64,000 nt of DNA from Vibrio sp. JPW-9-11-11 (lineage in GTDB: Bacteria > Pseudomonadota > Gammaproteobacteria > Enterobacterales > Vibrionaceae): the NCBI RefSeq assembly GCF_013369335.1, contig NZ_SZQJ01000036.1:496001-560000 (forward strand). Direction: 5' to 3'. The notes beneath the pieces are model-generated. The model saw only the letters and a list, made by a program, of their open reading frames with translations, did not search any database and was not told the origin of the DNA. Below are positions 15,907-25,560 of the stretch, one piece after another; the first letter of the stretch is position 1; each line of letters begins with the position of its first letter. Position numbers and translations under genes: made by a program.

Positions 15907-18450
15907 ATGAATCGTATTACTGTGTGTGCAGCGAGTATCGCTTTAGCGATATCAGGCACAGCGTTAGCCGCCCCTGCGGCGCCTAGCGTTGATGTATATG
16001 GCTCGAACAATCTTCAGTTTTCTAAGATTGAGTTGGCGATGGAAACCACGGCTGGCTACAACCAGATGGTTAAGTATCACCAACAAGCTGAGATAAGTAT
16101 TAAGTTTAATCAGTGGAGTGGGACCACTGGCGACACCTATAAGATCTATTTTGACGGTGTCGAAGTGGCGACTGGACCGATAACAGGCAGTCAAACGACG
16201 GCTAATTTTCAGTACGGTCAGGGTGGTCGTTACCAAATGACCATTGAAGCGTGTGATAGCAGTGGCTGTAGTGTCAGTGCACCTGCGGAAATTGTTGTTG
16301 CCGACACCGATGGTGCTCATTTAGCCCCACTGGCGATGAACATTGATCCGAACAACAAATCATACAATACCGATCCGAACACGGTTGTGGGCACTTACTT
16401 TGTCGAGTGGGGGATTTATGGTCGCGATTATACGGTAGACAACCTACCTGCTGACAATCTGACGCATATTCTGTACGGTTTTATCCCTATTTGTGGCCCA
16501 AATGAATCGGTCAAATCTGTGGGAGGCAATAGCTACAATGCCTTAATGACGGCCTGTCAGGGTGTACCAGATTATGAAGTGGTGATTCATGACCCATGGG
16601 CGGCGTATCAAAAGAGCTTCCCACAGGCAGGGCATGAGTATAGCTCACCAATCAAAGGCAATTACGCGATGCTTATGGCATTGAAACAGCGTAATCCCGA
16701 TTTGAAAATTATCCCATCGATCGGTGGTTGGACACTGTCTGATCCGTTTTTCGACTTTACCACTAAAGCCAATCGAGACACGTTTGTTGCCTCGGTGAAG
16801 CGATTCCTCACGACGTGGAAATTTTATGACGGCGTGGATATTGACTGGGAGTTCCCTGGTGGGGGCGGCGCTGCCGCAGACAAAGGCGATCCAATTAACG
16901 ACGGCCCAGCATACGTTGCTTTGATGCGTGAGCTGCGTGCCATGCTGGACGAGCTCGAAGCTGATACAGGACGTACTTATGAACTGACGTCTGCTATTGG
17001 CGTCGGACACGATAAAATTGAAGACGTCGATTATGCCGATGCCGTTCAGTACATGGATTATATCTTTGCTATGACCTACGACTTCTACGGTGGTTGGAAC
17101 AACGTACTGGGCCATCAAACTGCACTGTATTGCGGTAGCTTTATGCGCCCAGGACAATGTGACGGTACAGGGGTTGATGAAAATGGCGAACCGTACAAAG
17201 GGCCTGCGTATACCTCTGATAATGGTATTCAATTATTGTTAGCCCAAGGGGTTCCAGCGAACAAACTGGTGTTGGGTGCCGCAATGTATGGACGGGGTTG
17301 GGAAGGGGTCTTGCCAAGCACTTTGTCTGACCCAAGCGATCCTATGACAGGTGTCGGTAACGGCAAACTTAAGGGCTCTACAGCGCAGGGTGTTTGGGAA
17401 GATGGTGTGATTGACTACAAAGGTATTAAGTCATTTATGCTGGGTCCTGATCACGCGGGCATTAATGGTTTCCAATACGGCTACGATGAACAAGCACAAG
17501 CCCCTTGGGTATGGAATCCGACATCAGGTCAGTTGATCACGTTTGATGATGACCGCTCAGTTAAGGCTAAAGGCGCATACGTGCGTGATCTGGGCTTAGC
17601 GGGTCTATTCTCGTGGGAAATTGACGCTGACAATGGCGATATTTTGAATGCGATGCACGAGGGCCTTGCTGGGGGGACAGGAACGCCAGTAAATAAAGCG
17701 CCAGTTGCTAACGCCGGTGCCGATCAAATTGTCGTGGGACCTGCGTCGGTCAACTTGGATGCCAGTGGTTCAAAAGACAGTGATGGTACGATTACAAGCT
17801 ATCAATGGACCCAGATCTCGGGTCAAGCGGTAAGCTTAGTCGGTGCCAACACGGCACAGGCGAGTTTTAGCGCTGAAGAGGTGACGGCGTCACAAAGCTT
17901 TAGCTTTAAGCTCACAGTCACCGATAATGATGGTGCAACGTCGTCAGATACCGTTGTCATTACGGTTAACCCTAAAGATCAACCACCGGTTAACCAAGCG
18001 CCCGTCGCGACAATCAGTGCTCCGAGTCAGGTGAATGCGGGTGATGTTGTCGTGGTTGACGCTTCAGGTTCAAGCGATGCTGACCAAGACACACTCACGT
18101 TTAGTTGGACGATTCCAGCAGGACTTGACGCGACTATTGATGGCGCGACCGTTAGTTTTGTTGCCGCTGACTATACCCAAGACACATCACTGGCTTTTAA
18201 TGTCGTCGTAGGTGATGGCCAAGCAACAGCCTCAGCCGATGCCATAGTCGTGGTGACGAAAGCCTCTTCGGGTGGCGAACTGTGTGACAATCTATGGGAC
18301 TCGTCGAGTGTTTATACCGGAGGTCAGCAAGTCTCTTGGGCTGACAAAGTCTGGGAAGCGAAGTGGTGGACTCAAGGTGACGATCCGAGTCAATCTGGTC
18401 CATGGGGAGTCTGGAAGGAAGTGGGCGCTGCTGACTGCGCGACCAACTAA
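15907..18450 (+). CDS. chiA: Secreted chitinase, GH18 with PKD-type repeats and CBM5/12
   Basis: 847 residues from ATG 15907 (MNRITVCAAS), preceded by GAGAG; an ATG at 15892 would put five extra residues before the signal peptide. Order: signal peptide (1-21), N-terminal chitinase A domain (about 22-150), GH18 barrel (about 160-600) with IPSIGGWTLS and the catalytic signature DGVDIDWEF, two PKD-like beta domains (about 607-695 and 700-785) and a C-terminal chitin-binding CBM5/12 module (about 790-847) with VYTGGQQVSW and KWWTQGDDP. It cleaves chitin outside the cell to oligosaccharides. Length and order match the Vibrio ChiA-2 type. With nagB in the same window it fits chitin use. It ends at a terminator shared with lapB. 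Confidence 0.95.
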   Translation: MNRITVCAASIALAISGTALAAPAAPSVDVYGSNNLQFSKIELAMETTAGYNQMVKYHQQAEISIKFNQWSGTTGDTYKIYFDGVEVATGPITGSQTTANFQYGQGGRYQMTIEACDSSGCSVSAPAEIVVADTDGAHLAPLAMNIDPNNKSYNTDPNTVVGTYFVEWGIYGRDYTVDNLPADNLTHILYGFIPICGPNESVKSVGGNSYNALMTACQGVPDYEVVIHDPWAAYQKSFPQAGHEYSSPIKGNYAMLMALKQRNPDLKIIPSIGGWTLSDPFFDFTTKANRDTFVASVKRFLTTWKFYDGVDIDWEFPGGGGAAADKGDPINDGPAYVALMRELRAMLDELEADTGRTYELTSAIGVGHDKIEDVDYADAVQYMDYIFAMTYDFYGGWNNVLGHQTALYCGSFMRPGQCDGTGVDENGEPYKGPAYTSDNGIQLLLAQGVPANKLVLGAAMYGRGWEGVLPSTLSDPSDPMTGVGNGKLKGSTAQGVWEDGVIDYKGIKSFMLGPDHAGINGFQYGYDEQAQAPWVWNPTSGQLITFDDDRSVKAKGAYVRDLGLAGLFSWEIDADNGDILNAMHEGLAGGTGTPVNKAPVANAGADQIVVGPASVNLDASGSKDSDGTITSYQWTQISGQAVSLVGANTAQASFSAEEVTASQSFSFKLTVTDNDGATSSDTVVITVNPKDQPPVNQAPVATISAPSQVNAGDVVVVDASGSSDADQDTLTFSWTIPAGLDATIDGATVSFVAADYTQDTSLAFNVVVGDGQATASADAIVVVTKASSGGELCDNLWDSSSVYTGGQQVSWADKVWEAKWWTQGDDPSQSGPWGVWKEVGAADCATN

Positions 18451-18464
18451 TCCCTCTTCATAAA

Positions 18465-18503
18465 AACAAAAGCCATCTTATGCAAGTAAGATGGCTTTCT
18501 TGT
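18465..18503. terminator. Bidirectional terminator, chitinase / lapB
   Basis: AAAGCCATCTTA (18469-18480) pairs with TAAGATGGCTTT (18487-18498), with T-rich flanks on both strands. Confidence 0.88.
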
Positions 18504-18517
18504 TTGAGCGCTGGATA

Positions 18518-20632
18518 CTAATTTACAGCGCGTACCTTACCTTGTTTGAGGTTATTCAACACTTCCGATTTAGGTCCGTCGGCAATCACACAACCTTTCT
18601 CCATCACAATCACGCGGTCAACCACATCTAGCATTGATGTCTTATGGGTGATTAAGATTAAGGTTTCGGTTGATTTCAGCTGCGATAACTGCTGTTTGAT
18701 GTGCATTTCTGAACGGTTATCCATCGCACTGGTGGGTTCATCGAGTAGCAGCACCGGTGGACGACCAAGCAGAGCACGTGCAATGGTCACCGCTTGGCGT
18801 TGACCGCCGGAAAGAAGCAAACCGCCTTCACCGACTTGACGCTCGAGACCCGCAGGATCTTGCTGAGTAAAGACGGTGACACCAGCGCGGTTGGCTGCAT
18901 CAATCACATCACGATCATCTGCCAGTGGTCGACCCAAGGTAATGTTGTCGCGAATGGTGCCGTAAAACAGCTGGCTATCTTGCGGAACACAGCCGATATT
19001 ACGTCTAATATCGATATGGTGTAGTTGATCGATATCGGTATCATCGATACGAACGTGGCCTTCGGTTGGCTTGTAGAGGCCCATAATCAAACGTTCAAGC
19101 GTTGTTTTCCCTGAGCCAATACGGCCGATAATCGCCACTTTCTCGCCAGGATTAATCGTGAGGCTCAAGTCACGAATCGAAGCGATAGGCGAGTCGGGGT
19201 AGTGGAAGGTGACTTTATCTAACTCAATTTTTCCGTGCACAATTGGACGATGAATGTAGCGTTTACCTTCCTCTTGCTCATCAGGCATCGACATCACTTG
19301 CTCGATAATGCTCATAGACGATTTGGCTTGATTGTAGCGAGTAGAGAGCAGTGATAGCTGGACCATAGGGCCAATAGCACGTCCACTTAACATGGTGGCC
19401 GCAATCAATCCCCCCATAGTCAACTCACCTTCAGCAATGAGGTAGACCCCGAGAATGATCATACCCACGTTAGAGGCTTGTTGAACAAAGCCAGCGGTGT
19501 TTTGAATCCCATCGGTAATCCGGCGGCTCTTAATGTTCCAGTTGGACATATGCGCGACCGCCTCTTCCCAACGGAACTGAAACTGGCTTTGTGCACCGAA
19601 CAGTTTTACGGTTTCCAACCCGGCGAGACTTTCGATAAGGTTGGCGTATTTTTGCGAGGCTAAGCGAGAGCCTTCTTCAATGGTCTTACGTAGTGGTCCT
19701 TGAATAAGCAGTGAATAGATCACCAAAATCAGTACGCCAGCGATAGGCACCAAAACCAAGTTGCCGGCCATTAGCCAAATCAGTAGCAGAAACAAGACGG
19801 CAAACGGAAGATCAATCAGTGAACCAATCGTCGCCGAGGTAAAGAACTCACGAATCGACTCAAACTCCTGCAAGTGGCGCGCAAAAGCACCCACCGAGGC
19901 GGGGCGGGCTTCCATGCGAATGCCCATCACCTTACTAAACAGTTTGGACGAAATGAGAATGTCAGATTTTTTCCCAGCCACATCGATAAAGTAACTGCGC
20001 AGCAGCTTTAAGGTTAGGTCGAAAAGGAAGATGACGAAAATCCCACTCGCCAATACCCACAAGGTTTCAAAAGCGAGGTTGGGGACGACCTTATCGTACA
20101 CCAAGCGGGTAAACATAGGGGCGGCGATGGCAAACAAGTTGATCAAAATTGAGGCAATAAGTACGTCTCGATAAATCTTCTTTGATTGCCAAATAGTGCT
20201 CCAGAACCAGTGGCCATCACGGGTTTTTAGGACTTCTGGAGACCGTTCGTCGTAGCGAAACTGTTTTTTAACCAAGAAGTAACGGCCAATATAGAGTTGG
20301 TTTAACTCCTCAATAGAGATTGAAATTGGCACTAAACCGGACTCGCCGGTGACGATCTCTGCCTCGGTCTTGTCAGCGTTGATACTATTGAGAACACAGG
20401 CATCGCCACTTTTTAAAATCAGTACAACTGGAAGAACCAGTTGTGAAATTTCATTCAATGTCGCGCGGTTTTCTTTGGCGACAAGTCCCGCTCGTTCGGC
20501 TGAACGAGGGAACAGAAAAGGGGTGAGTTTGCCATCGGACAATGGCAAACCGTTGATCAATGCCTCTGGAGAGTTGGCTAATCCATAGTATCGACTGACG
20601 TAGATAAGAGAATTTAATAGCGGATCCTGCAT
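18518..20632 (-). CDS. lapB: Type I secretion ABC transporter, LapB type
   Basis: 704 residues. The N-terminal ~130 residues are a C39-like domain without the catalytic cysteine, as in transporters for large RTX/BapA adhesins. A six-helix membrane domain (about 155-430) follows, then the ATPase with Walker A IIGRIGSGKTTLERL, Q-loop CVPQDSQL, signature LLSGGQRQAV and Walker B VLLLDEPTSAMD. It moves a giant adhesin through a channel made with LapC and an outer-membrane LapE/TolC. It is last in the lapC-lapG-lapD-lapB run, 17 bp after lapD. No adhesin gene or lapE is visible in the window. Confidence 0.93.
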   Translation of the reverse strand: MQDPLLNSLIYVSRYYGLANSPEALINGLPLSDGKLTPFLFPRSAERAGLVAKENRATLNEISQLVLPVVLILKSGDACVLNSINADKTEAEIVTGESGLVPISISIEELNQLYIGRYFLVKKQFRYDERSPEVLKTRDGHWFWSTIWQSKKIYRDVLIASILINLFAIAAPMFTRLVYDKVVPNLAFETLWVLASGIFVIFLFDLTLKLLRSYFIDVAGKKSDILISSKLFSKVMGIRMEARPASVGAFARHLQEFESIREFFTSATIGSLIDLPFAVLFLLLIWLMAGNLVLVPIAGVLILVIYSLLIQGPLRKTIEEGSRLASQKYANLIESLAGLETVKLFGAQSQFQFRWEEAVAHMSNWNIKSRRITDGIQNTAGFVQQASNVGMIILGVYLIAEGELTMGGLIAATMLSGRAIGPMVQLSLLSTRYNQAKSSMSIIEQVMSMPDEQEEGKRYIHRPIVHGKIELDKVTFHYPDSPIASIRDLSLTINPGEKVAIIGRIGSGKTTLERLIMGLYKPTEGHVRIDDTDIDQLHHIDIRRNIGCVPQDSQLFYGTIRDNITLGRPLADDRDVIDAANRAGVTVFTQQDPAGLERQVGEGGLLLSGGQRQAVTIARALLGRPPVLLLDEPTSAMDNRSEMHIKQQLSQLKSTETLILITHKTSMLDVVDRVIVMEKGCVIADGPKSEVLNNLKQGKVRAVN

Positions 20633-20649
20633 GCTATACCTTTTAGTGA

Positions 20650-22560
20650 TTATTTATCTACGATGAAGCCTTGGAAGACTTCAATAAAGTGTTCAGCAAG
20701 GAAATCAAGCTGAGTCTGAGTTTCAACTCGCGATGCGATAGTCTTAATGCCCAAGTTGTGCGCAGTTCTCGAAATAGAAGTCAGGGTGAACTTTTGCTTT
20801 TCATCATCTAAATGATGAGTGTAGAGATAGTCGAGCTTGACATACGCAGGGCGGAACTCGTTGATATAGTCGAGTGATTGGAAGTTGCGCCCGTAATTAT
20901 CGACACCAAAGTCTGCGCCAGCGTTGCGCACCGCATTACAAAACAGGGCGGTGTGGTGCGGTGAGTTGATAAAGCAGTTTTCGGGGATCTCAAAGTGTAG
21001 CAGTGAGGCAACTTGAGCATGTTTGCTGAGAAGTTGCGTTACCCAGCGAATAAAGCTGGGCTGAGAAATACTGCTTTGGGCGATGTTGATCGCCACAGGC
21101 TGCTCAAACTCACCCGCTTCAAGGCGTTTCACGATGGCTTCAATAACGTATTCGTCAAACAGATGGCTGGCGTTGAGCTGTTCTAGGGCAAACAGATATT
21201 GGTTGGCACTGTAGCGCTCGCCGTCTTGCTCAATCGCAGAAAACACTTCTCGATGATACGTTTTTCCCCAACTGTCGTTGGCTGCTTGAAAACGAAAGGT
21301 GAACCAATCGTTGTTGATGGCTTCTTCCACTAAGTGTTTCCACTGCTGTTTACCCATTAGGCTATCTGAGTGTTCACCAGTCACAAAGCCGTAGTTCAAT
21401 TCAGGGTTAGATTTTGCTGTCGCTAGGGCGTTGTCTAGCATGGTCAACAACTCAGTAGAGCTGGTGGAGGCTTTATTATACACCACACCCAACGAGACAT
21501 CTGACGAAGCCATTCCCGTTGGGTCTGCGTTAATATCTTGCACGTAGGTCATGATGCTTTCGGCTACCAACTTGAGTTCTGAATCATCAACGTTGGGTAG
21601 AATGAAACCAAACTCTTCAGTCGAAATACGTGCCAATGTTACGTTTGGAGAAGAGAGTGATACTTTAAGATGGTCGGCCAGCTCTCGAACCATACCATCA
21701 CCCGCTTCATAACCCTTATCGTCGTACAACTCGCGGATAAAGCTGGCTTCAAGAATTGCCACGCCACCGATGCCACCCTCGCCCAGCCAAGAGTTCAGCT
21801 GACTCATGTAGTAGGCACGGTTACCCAGTTGAGACACTGGGTCAATGTAAGCACGTTCTCGTAATTGTTGGGCTTCTTTGGCTTGTGCTTTAAACGATTT
21901 CTCCAGTTGGGCTGACATACTGTTGATACCATCGACCACATAAATGAGATCTTGTGTCGCTGGCCGTGGTAGTGGATCGCCGAACTGGTTGCGCGCCACT
22001 TGCTCCATCTTGTTGACGATTAATTGCAGCGGACGAAGTGCGCGTCTGAGAATGAAAGAAATGGCAAACAAACCAATGAGTAGGATGATACAGAATGCGA
22101 TAACCAATCGTTCAAAAGCGAGCCATAGCTGGGTGTAGGCGTCCCCAGTATGACTGACGATTTCAACTTCCGCGAGTTGCATCCAACCGCTGGTCACCAC
22201 GCGTCGATCGTGAATACGTTCAAACAAGTTAAGGTCGGTAAACCACTTGGGCACGTCGCTAGGTTTGACTGGGTACGAGCGGATGATTTCATCCCCGGTG
22301 TCCAAGAAGATCAGTCGAACAATGGAGTAACTACTGCCATCAAACAGGGCATTAATTACGGACTCAACGGCGACCTGATCTTTGTCTTCCAAATAGGGGG
22401 CGAGAGCCAAACCCACGGTGTTTATGGTGTTGTTGACCTCGGATTGCTGTTGTTGAATGAGGTTATTCCTGGTGGTATTGAATTCAATAATGAACACTGA
22501 AATCAACAACAACATAATAACCGCAATCATGCCCGCAACAAGTTGTTTATATAACGTCAT
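20650..22560 (-). CDS. lapD: c-di-GMP receptor controlling adhesin cleavage, LapD type
   Basis: 636 residues. Order: TM1 (about 6-26), periplasmic LapD/MoxY-type output domain (27-150), TM2 (about 153-175), HAMP (176-230), GGDEF-like domain (about 240-395) and EAL-like domain (about 405-636). Both enzyme domains are degenerate: the GGDEF signature reads STEEF and the EAL signature reads REVF, so it should bind c-di-GMP without making or breaking it. When c-di-GMP is high, LapD holds the protease LapG and the adhesin stays on the surface. It lies 5 bp after lapG and 17 bp before lapB. Confidence 0.93.
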   Translation of the reverse strand: MTLYKQLVAGMIAVIMLLLISVFIIEFNTTRNNLIQQQQSEVNNTINTVGLALAPYLEDKDQVAVESVINALFDGSSYSIVRLIFLDTGDEIIRSYPVKPSDVPKWFTDLNLFERIHDRRVVTSGWMQLAEVEIVSHTGDAYTQLWLAFERLVIAFCIILLIGLFAISFILRRALRPLQLIVNKMEQVARNQFGDPLPRPATQDLIYVVDGINSMSAQLEKSFKAQAKEAQQLRERAYIDPVSQLGNRAYYMSQLNSWLGEGGIGGVAILEASFIRELYDDKGYEAGDGMVRELADHLKVSLSSPNVTLARISTEEFGFILPNVDDSELKLVAESIMTYVQDINADPTGMASSDVSLGVVYNKASTSSTELLTMLDNALATAKSNPELNYGFVTGEHSDSLMGKQQWKHLVEEAINNDWFTFRFQAANDSWGKTYHREVFSAIEQDGERYSANQYLFALEQLNASHLFDEYVIEAIVKRLEAGEFEQPVAINIAQSSISQPSFIRWVTQLLSKHAQVASLLHFEIPENCFINSPHHTALFCNAVRNAGADFGVDNYGRNFQSLDYINEFRPAYVKLDYLYTHHLDDEKQKFTLTSISRTAHNLGIKTIASRVETQTQLDFLAEHFIEVFQGFIVDK

Positions 22561-22565
22561 ATTGC

Positions 22566-23246
22566 CTACTCATCATAATTGACTATGGGTTTGTTTAGTT
22601 GCAACGCCTTCTCGCGTGCACGCAGGTCATTCCATAGGCTCAGCCTTGAAGACTTTCCTGCAAGTTGTCCTTTTTTCGACTTCATAAGCCACAAGTTTTT
22701 ACCGTTGAAACTGTAAATCGGTAATAAGTCTCGGCGTGTTGAAGCGCGTTTTATTTCTGGATTAATGTTATCCAGTAGAATCGGTTCTGCGCTGGGCTTG
22801 GAGTAATACGCCAATACCATGTGGAACTGGTTAAGCTCGATGGCTTTAACGTATACCAAGCGCAGTTTCCTGTCAGAGACACCCAGCTCTAATAAAGAAA
22901 AATACTTAGCGATGGTAAAGTCTTCACAGTCGCCGGCATTGCTGCCCAAAAACTCCAGTGGGGTCGCCCAGTAGTCATTTTTGCCCCACAAATTGATATC
23001 GTTAACAAAGTTAAGTTGGTTGAAAAAATTATTGACCTTGGTGAGCTTATCTCGTTCAGATAGCGAAGCGTATTGAGACATTTCTCGACGCCAGGTTTCG
23101 ACGCGTAGAGCCGCTCGAGAGCCATAGGTTGTTCTCACCGCGTCAACCCATCGCTGCTCTTGAGTGTTAAGAGCAAACGAGGTCGTTGTGGCGAGTAGCA
23201 GCAACGTGAAGGCAATCAGCCACTTGGCTAGCGTAGTGACCTTCAA
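22566..23246 (-). CDS. lapG: Periplasmic adhesin-cleaving cysteine protease, LapG type
   Basis: 226 residues from a TTG start at 23246 with AAGGA six bases upstream. A signal peptide (about 1-25, ending TSFA) is followed by a transglutaminase-like cysteine protease (DUF920). The triad is visible: Cys in NAGDCEDFTIAKY, His in NQFHMVLAYY and Asp in LLDNINP. LapG cleaves the N-terminal retention module of LapA-type adhesins, releasing cells from surfaces when LapD lets it go; the family needs calcium. The substrate is encoded elsewhere. Confidence 0.92.
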   Translation of the reverse strand: MKVTTLAKWLIAFTLLLLATTTSFALNTQEQRWVDAVRTTYGSRAALRVETWRREMSQYASLSERDKLTKVNNFFNQLNFVNDINLWGKNDYWATPLEFLGSNAGDCEDFTIAKYFSLLELGVSDRKLRLVYVKAIELNQFHMVLAYYSKPSAEPILLDNINPEIKRASTRRDLLPIYSFNGKNLWLMKSKKGQLAGKSSRLSLWNDLRAREKALQLNKPIVNYDE

Positions 23247-23286
23247 ATGTGCGTCCTTGACTGGTGAACGATATGTCTGACCATGG

Positions 23287-24678
23287 CTACTCCTTCAAGG
23301 CATTGTTCTGGGCGCTCAAAATTGGCTTGAGCAGGTATTCTAAAATAGTGCGTTTGCCAGTAATGATGTCAACCGACGCGGTCATGCCAGGAATAATGGG
23401 CAAAGAGTTATCTTTGTCCAAACTGGTTTCTTTGGTTCGAATACGAACCAGATAAAAACTATTGCCTTCCTCGTCGGTTGTCGTGTCGGCACTGATATGT
23501 TCTAAAGTGCCTTCGAGCCCCCCATATTTGGTGAAGTCATAAGCACTGAACTTAACAATGGTGTGCAGCTCTGGGCGCAAGAAGGCAATATCTTGGGGAG
23601 CGATCTTCGCCTCCACCAACAGAGTATCTTCACTTGGGACGATCTCAACGATGTCCATGCCGGGTTGAATGACTCCTCCAACGGTATTGACATTGAGCGT
23701 TTTCACCGTGCCTGTCACCGGAGAGGTAACTACGGTTCGGTTCACTCGGTCTTCAAGGCCCACGGTTGACTCGGTCAGCGAGGAGAGCTTGTCCTGTGCT
23801 TGATTGAGTTTTTCTTGTTGTTCTGAGCGAAACTTCTGCGCGGCATCAATACGACTGAGCATGGCTTCGCGAATAGCAGACTGCAGCACTGGCACTTTCA
23901 GCTCGCTAGACGTCAACTCGCGACGAGTATCGTTCACTTGACGCTGTAGTTTGAGCAACTCGATGCGTGGTACGACCCCCTCTTCGGCCAATGGACGAGT
24001 GATTTCGAGCTCTTTATTGGCAAAACGGTAGCTCTCACGTAAGTTTCTTACCCGCGCTTGTATTTCGACGAGATCTTGCTGCTTTTGCTTCACTTGTTGG
24101 TCGAGTACCGAGAGTTGGTTACGCAGGTTGTCTAGGTCTTGGCGGTATTCAGCACGTTGACGAGCGACCAAGTTGGGTTGCGACTCGACTAATACAGGGG
24201 GGAAGGCGAGCTTATTCGGGTTGATTTGTACTGAGTTTTGCCAGTTGGCATCTTCAAAGTCTTCTTCAACCATCACACTCGTAATGGACGCCGACAGTTG
24301 CAGTACGCTCGCGGTCAAGTTAGCGACTTGTTGTTCACGCTCTCGATAATCTGAGCGAAAGCGGGTGTCGTCAATCAGCAATAATTGCTGACCTTTTTCT
24401 ACTTTTTGTCCTTCACGTACCAATATTTCTTTGACTAATCCACCTTCTAGGTTTTGCACCACTTGAATTTGAGAGGAAGGCACGACCTTACCTTGGCCGA
24501 CGGTAACTTTGTCTATTTCAGCCCAAGAAGCCCATAAACCGGCAAGGATAAAAAAGATCACCATGACCCACAGCATCACTCGGGCGCTGTTTGGTGTATT
24601 CAATAGTAACGCAGCGGTTTTGTCATCGACATAATCCAACTCGTCAGGAGTAAGCTTGTTGTAACTGCTCTTACTCAT
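23287..24678 (-). CDS. lapC: Type I secretion membrane-fusion protein, LapC/HlyD type
   Basis: 463 residues: short cytoplasmic N-terminus, one membrane helix (about 33-52), an N-terminal lipoyl half (VVQNLEGGLVKEILVREGQ), a long alpha-helical hairpin (about 110-310), the second lipoyl half (TSPVTGTVKTLNVNTVGGV) and a C-terminal beta-barrel region. This is the HlyD order. It joins the inner-membrane ABC transporter LapB to an outer-membrane channel for adhesin export. It is the first gene of the lap operon; 40 bp separate it from lapG. The 212-bp gap to pdxH must hold both divergent promoters. Confidence 0.92.
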   Translation of the reverse strand: MSKSSYNKLTPDELDYVDDKTAALLLNTPNSARVMLWVMVIFFILAGLWASWAEIDKVTVGQGKVVPSSQIQVVQNLEGGLVKEILVREGQKVEKGQQLLLIDDTRFRSDYREREQQVANLTASVLQLSASITSVMVEEDFEDANWQNSVQINPNKLAFPPVLVESQPNLVARQRAEYRQDLDNLRNQLSVLDQQVKQKQQDLVEIQARVRNLRESYRFANKELEITRPLAEEGVVPRIELLKLQRQVNDTRRELTSSELKVPVLQSAIREAMLSRIDAAQKFRSEQQEKLNQAQDKLSSLTESTVGLEDRVNRTVVTSPVTGTVKTLNVNTVGGVIQPGMDIVEIVPSEDTLLVEAKIAPQDIAFLRPELHTIVKFSAYDFTKYGGLEGTLEHISADTTTDEEGNSFYLVRIRTKETSLDKDNSLPIIPGMTASVDIITGKRTILEYLLKPILSAQNNALKE

Positions 24679-24890
24679 GGGTGATCCTTGTTCAATAATG
24701 GTATTTGATTGATTTTATTACTCATGGCGGCAAAAGTTAAGGATTTGCTATGGGTTTTATCTCTCCGATGATGATTGGCGCTATTTCAATAGGTGGTTTT
24801 TATAAAGTGTAGCTATTGTCAGCCGCTTGGGCTTGAGTTCTCTGTATTTAGAGCGCACAATCGATGAAAAAATTTCGTCGAGGATAAGAG

Positions 24891-25526
24891 ATGGAACTTG
24901 AAGATATTCGCCGCGAGTATTGTAAAGGCGGACTGCGCCGAAAAGATTTGCTTGCAGACCCTGTCGCACAATTTGATTTATGGCTGCAACAAGTCATCGA
25001 CGCCAAGCTCACTGACCCGACCGCTATGACTGTAGCGACCGTCGATCAAACGGGGCAGCCTTTTCAAAGAATTGTGTTACTCAAGGATGTTGACCAGCGC
25101 GGTTTTGTCTTTTATACCAACTTGGGTAGCCGGAAAGCCCAGCACATAGAGCACAACGCTAAAGTCAGCCTACACTTTCCATGGCACCCCTTAGAGCGCC
25201 AAGTGCATATCACGGGAGTTGCAGAAAAATTAAGCGCGGCAGAAAATATCAAGTATTTTTCTTCTCGCCCGAAAGCGAGCCAATTGGCAGCCATCGCAAG
25301 CAAACAGAGTAGCCGAATCTCGGCTCGTGGTGTATTAGAAGGCAAGTTCCTTGAGTTGAAGCAGAAGTTTGCTGCGGGAGAAATTCCAGTTCCTAGCTTT
25401 TGGGGTGGTTATAGAATCAAGCCGGAAAGTATTGAGTTCTGGCAGGGAGGTGAGCACCGATTGCACGATCGTTTCCTATTTTCCAAGCATGACCAAGCTT
25501 GGCAAATTGACCGCTTAGCCCCGTGA
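24891..25526 (+). CDS. pdxH: Pyridoxine/pyridoxamine 5'-phosphate oxidase
   Basis: 211 residues, typical of PdxH. It uses FMN and oxygen to make pyridoxal 5'-phosphate, the cofactor needed by tryptophanase and many other enzymes. Signature parts are the N-terminus EDIRREYCKGGLRRKDL, AMTVATVDQTGQP, RIVLLKDVDQRGFVFYTN, the FMN-binding SRKAQHI and the C-terminal WQGGEHRLHDRFLF. AGGATAAGAG precedes the ATG. It converges on vqmA; a hairpin spans the junction. Confidence 0.97.
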   Translation: MELEDIRREYCKGGLRRKDLLADPVAQFDLWLQQVIDAKLTDPTAMTVATVDQTGQPFQRIVLLKDVDQRGFVFYTNLGSRKAQHIEHNAKVSLHFPWHPLERQVHITGVAEKLSAAENIKYFSSRPKASQLAAIASKQSSRISARGVLEGKFLELKQKFAAGEIPVPSFWGGYRIKPESIEFWQGGEHRLHDRFLFSKHDQAWQIDRLAP

Positions 25527-25536
25527 CCGAATCGAC

Positions 25537-25560
25537 AATACGCCGCTTATGCGGCGTATT
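25537..25560. terminator. Hairpin at the pdxH/vqmA junction
   Basis: AATACGCCGC (25537-25546) and GCGGCGTATT (25551-25560) form a perfect 10-bp stem whose loop contains the vqmA stop codon. No clear T-tract follows on either strand, so termination would be weak or factor-assisted. Confidence 0.45.

Noticed and set aside
16645..17232. 195-codon ORF antisense to the chitinase gene
   Set aside because: It is a shadow of the GH18 coding frame: no ribosome-binding site, no family features, and the opposite strand is clearly coding.
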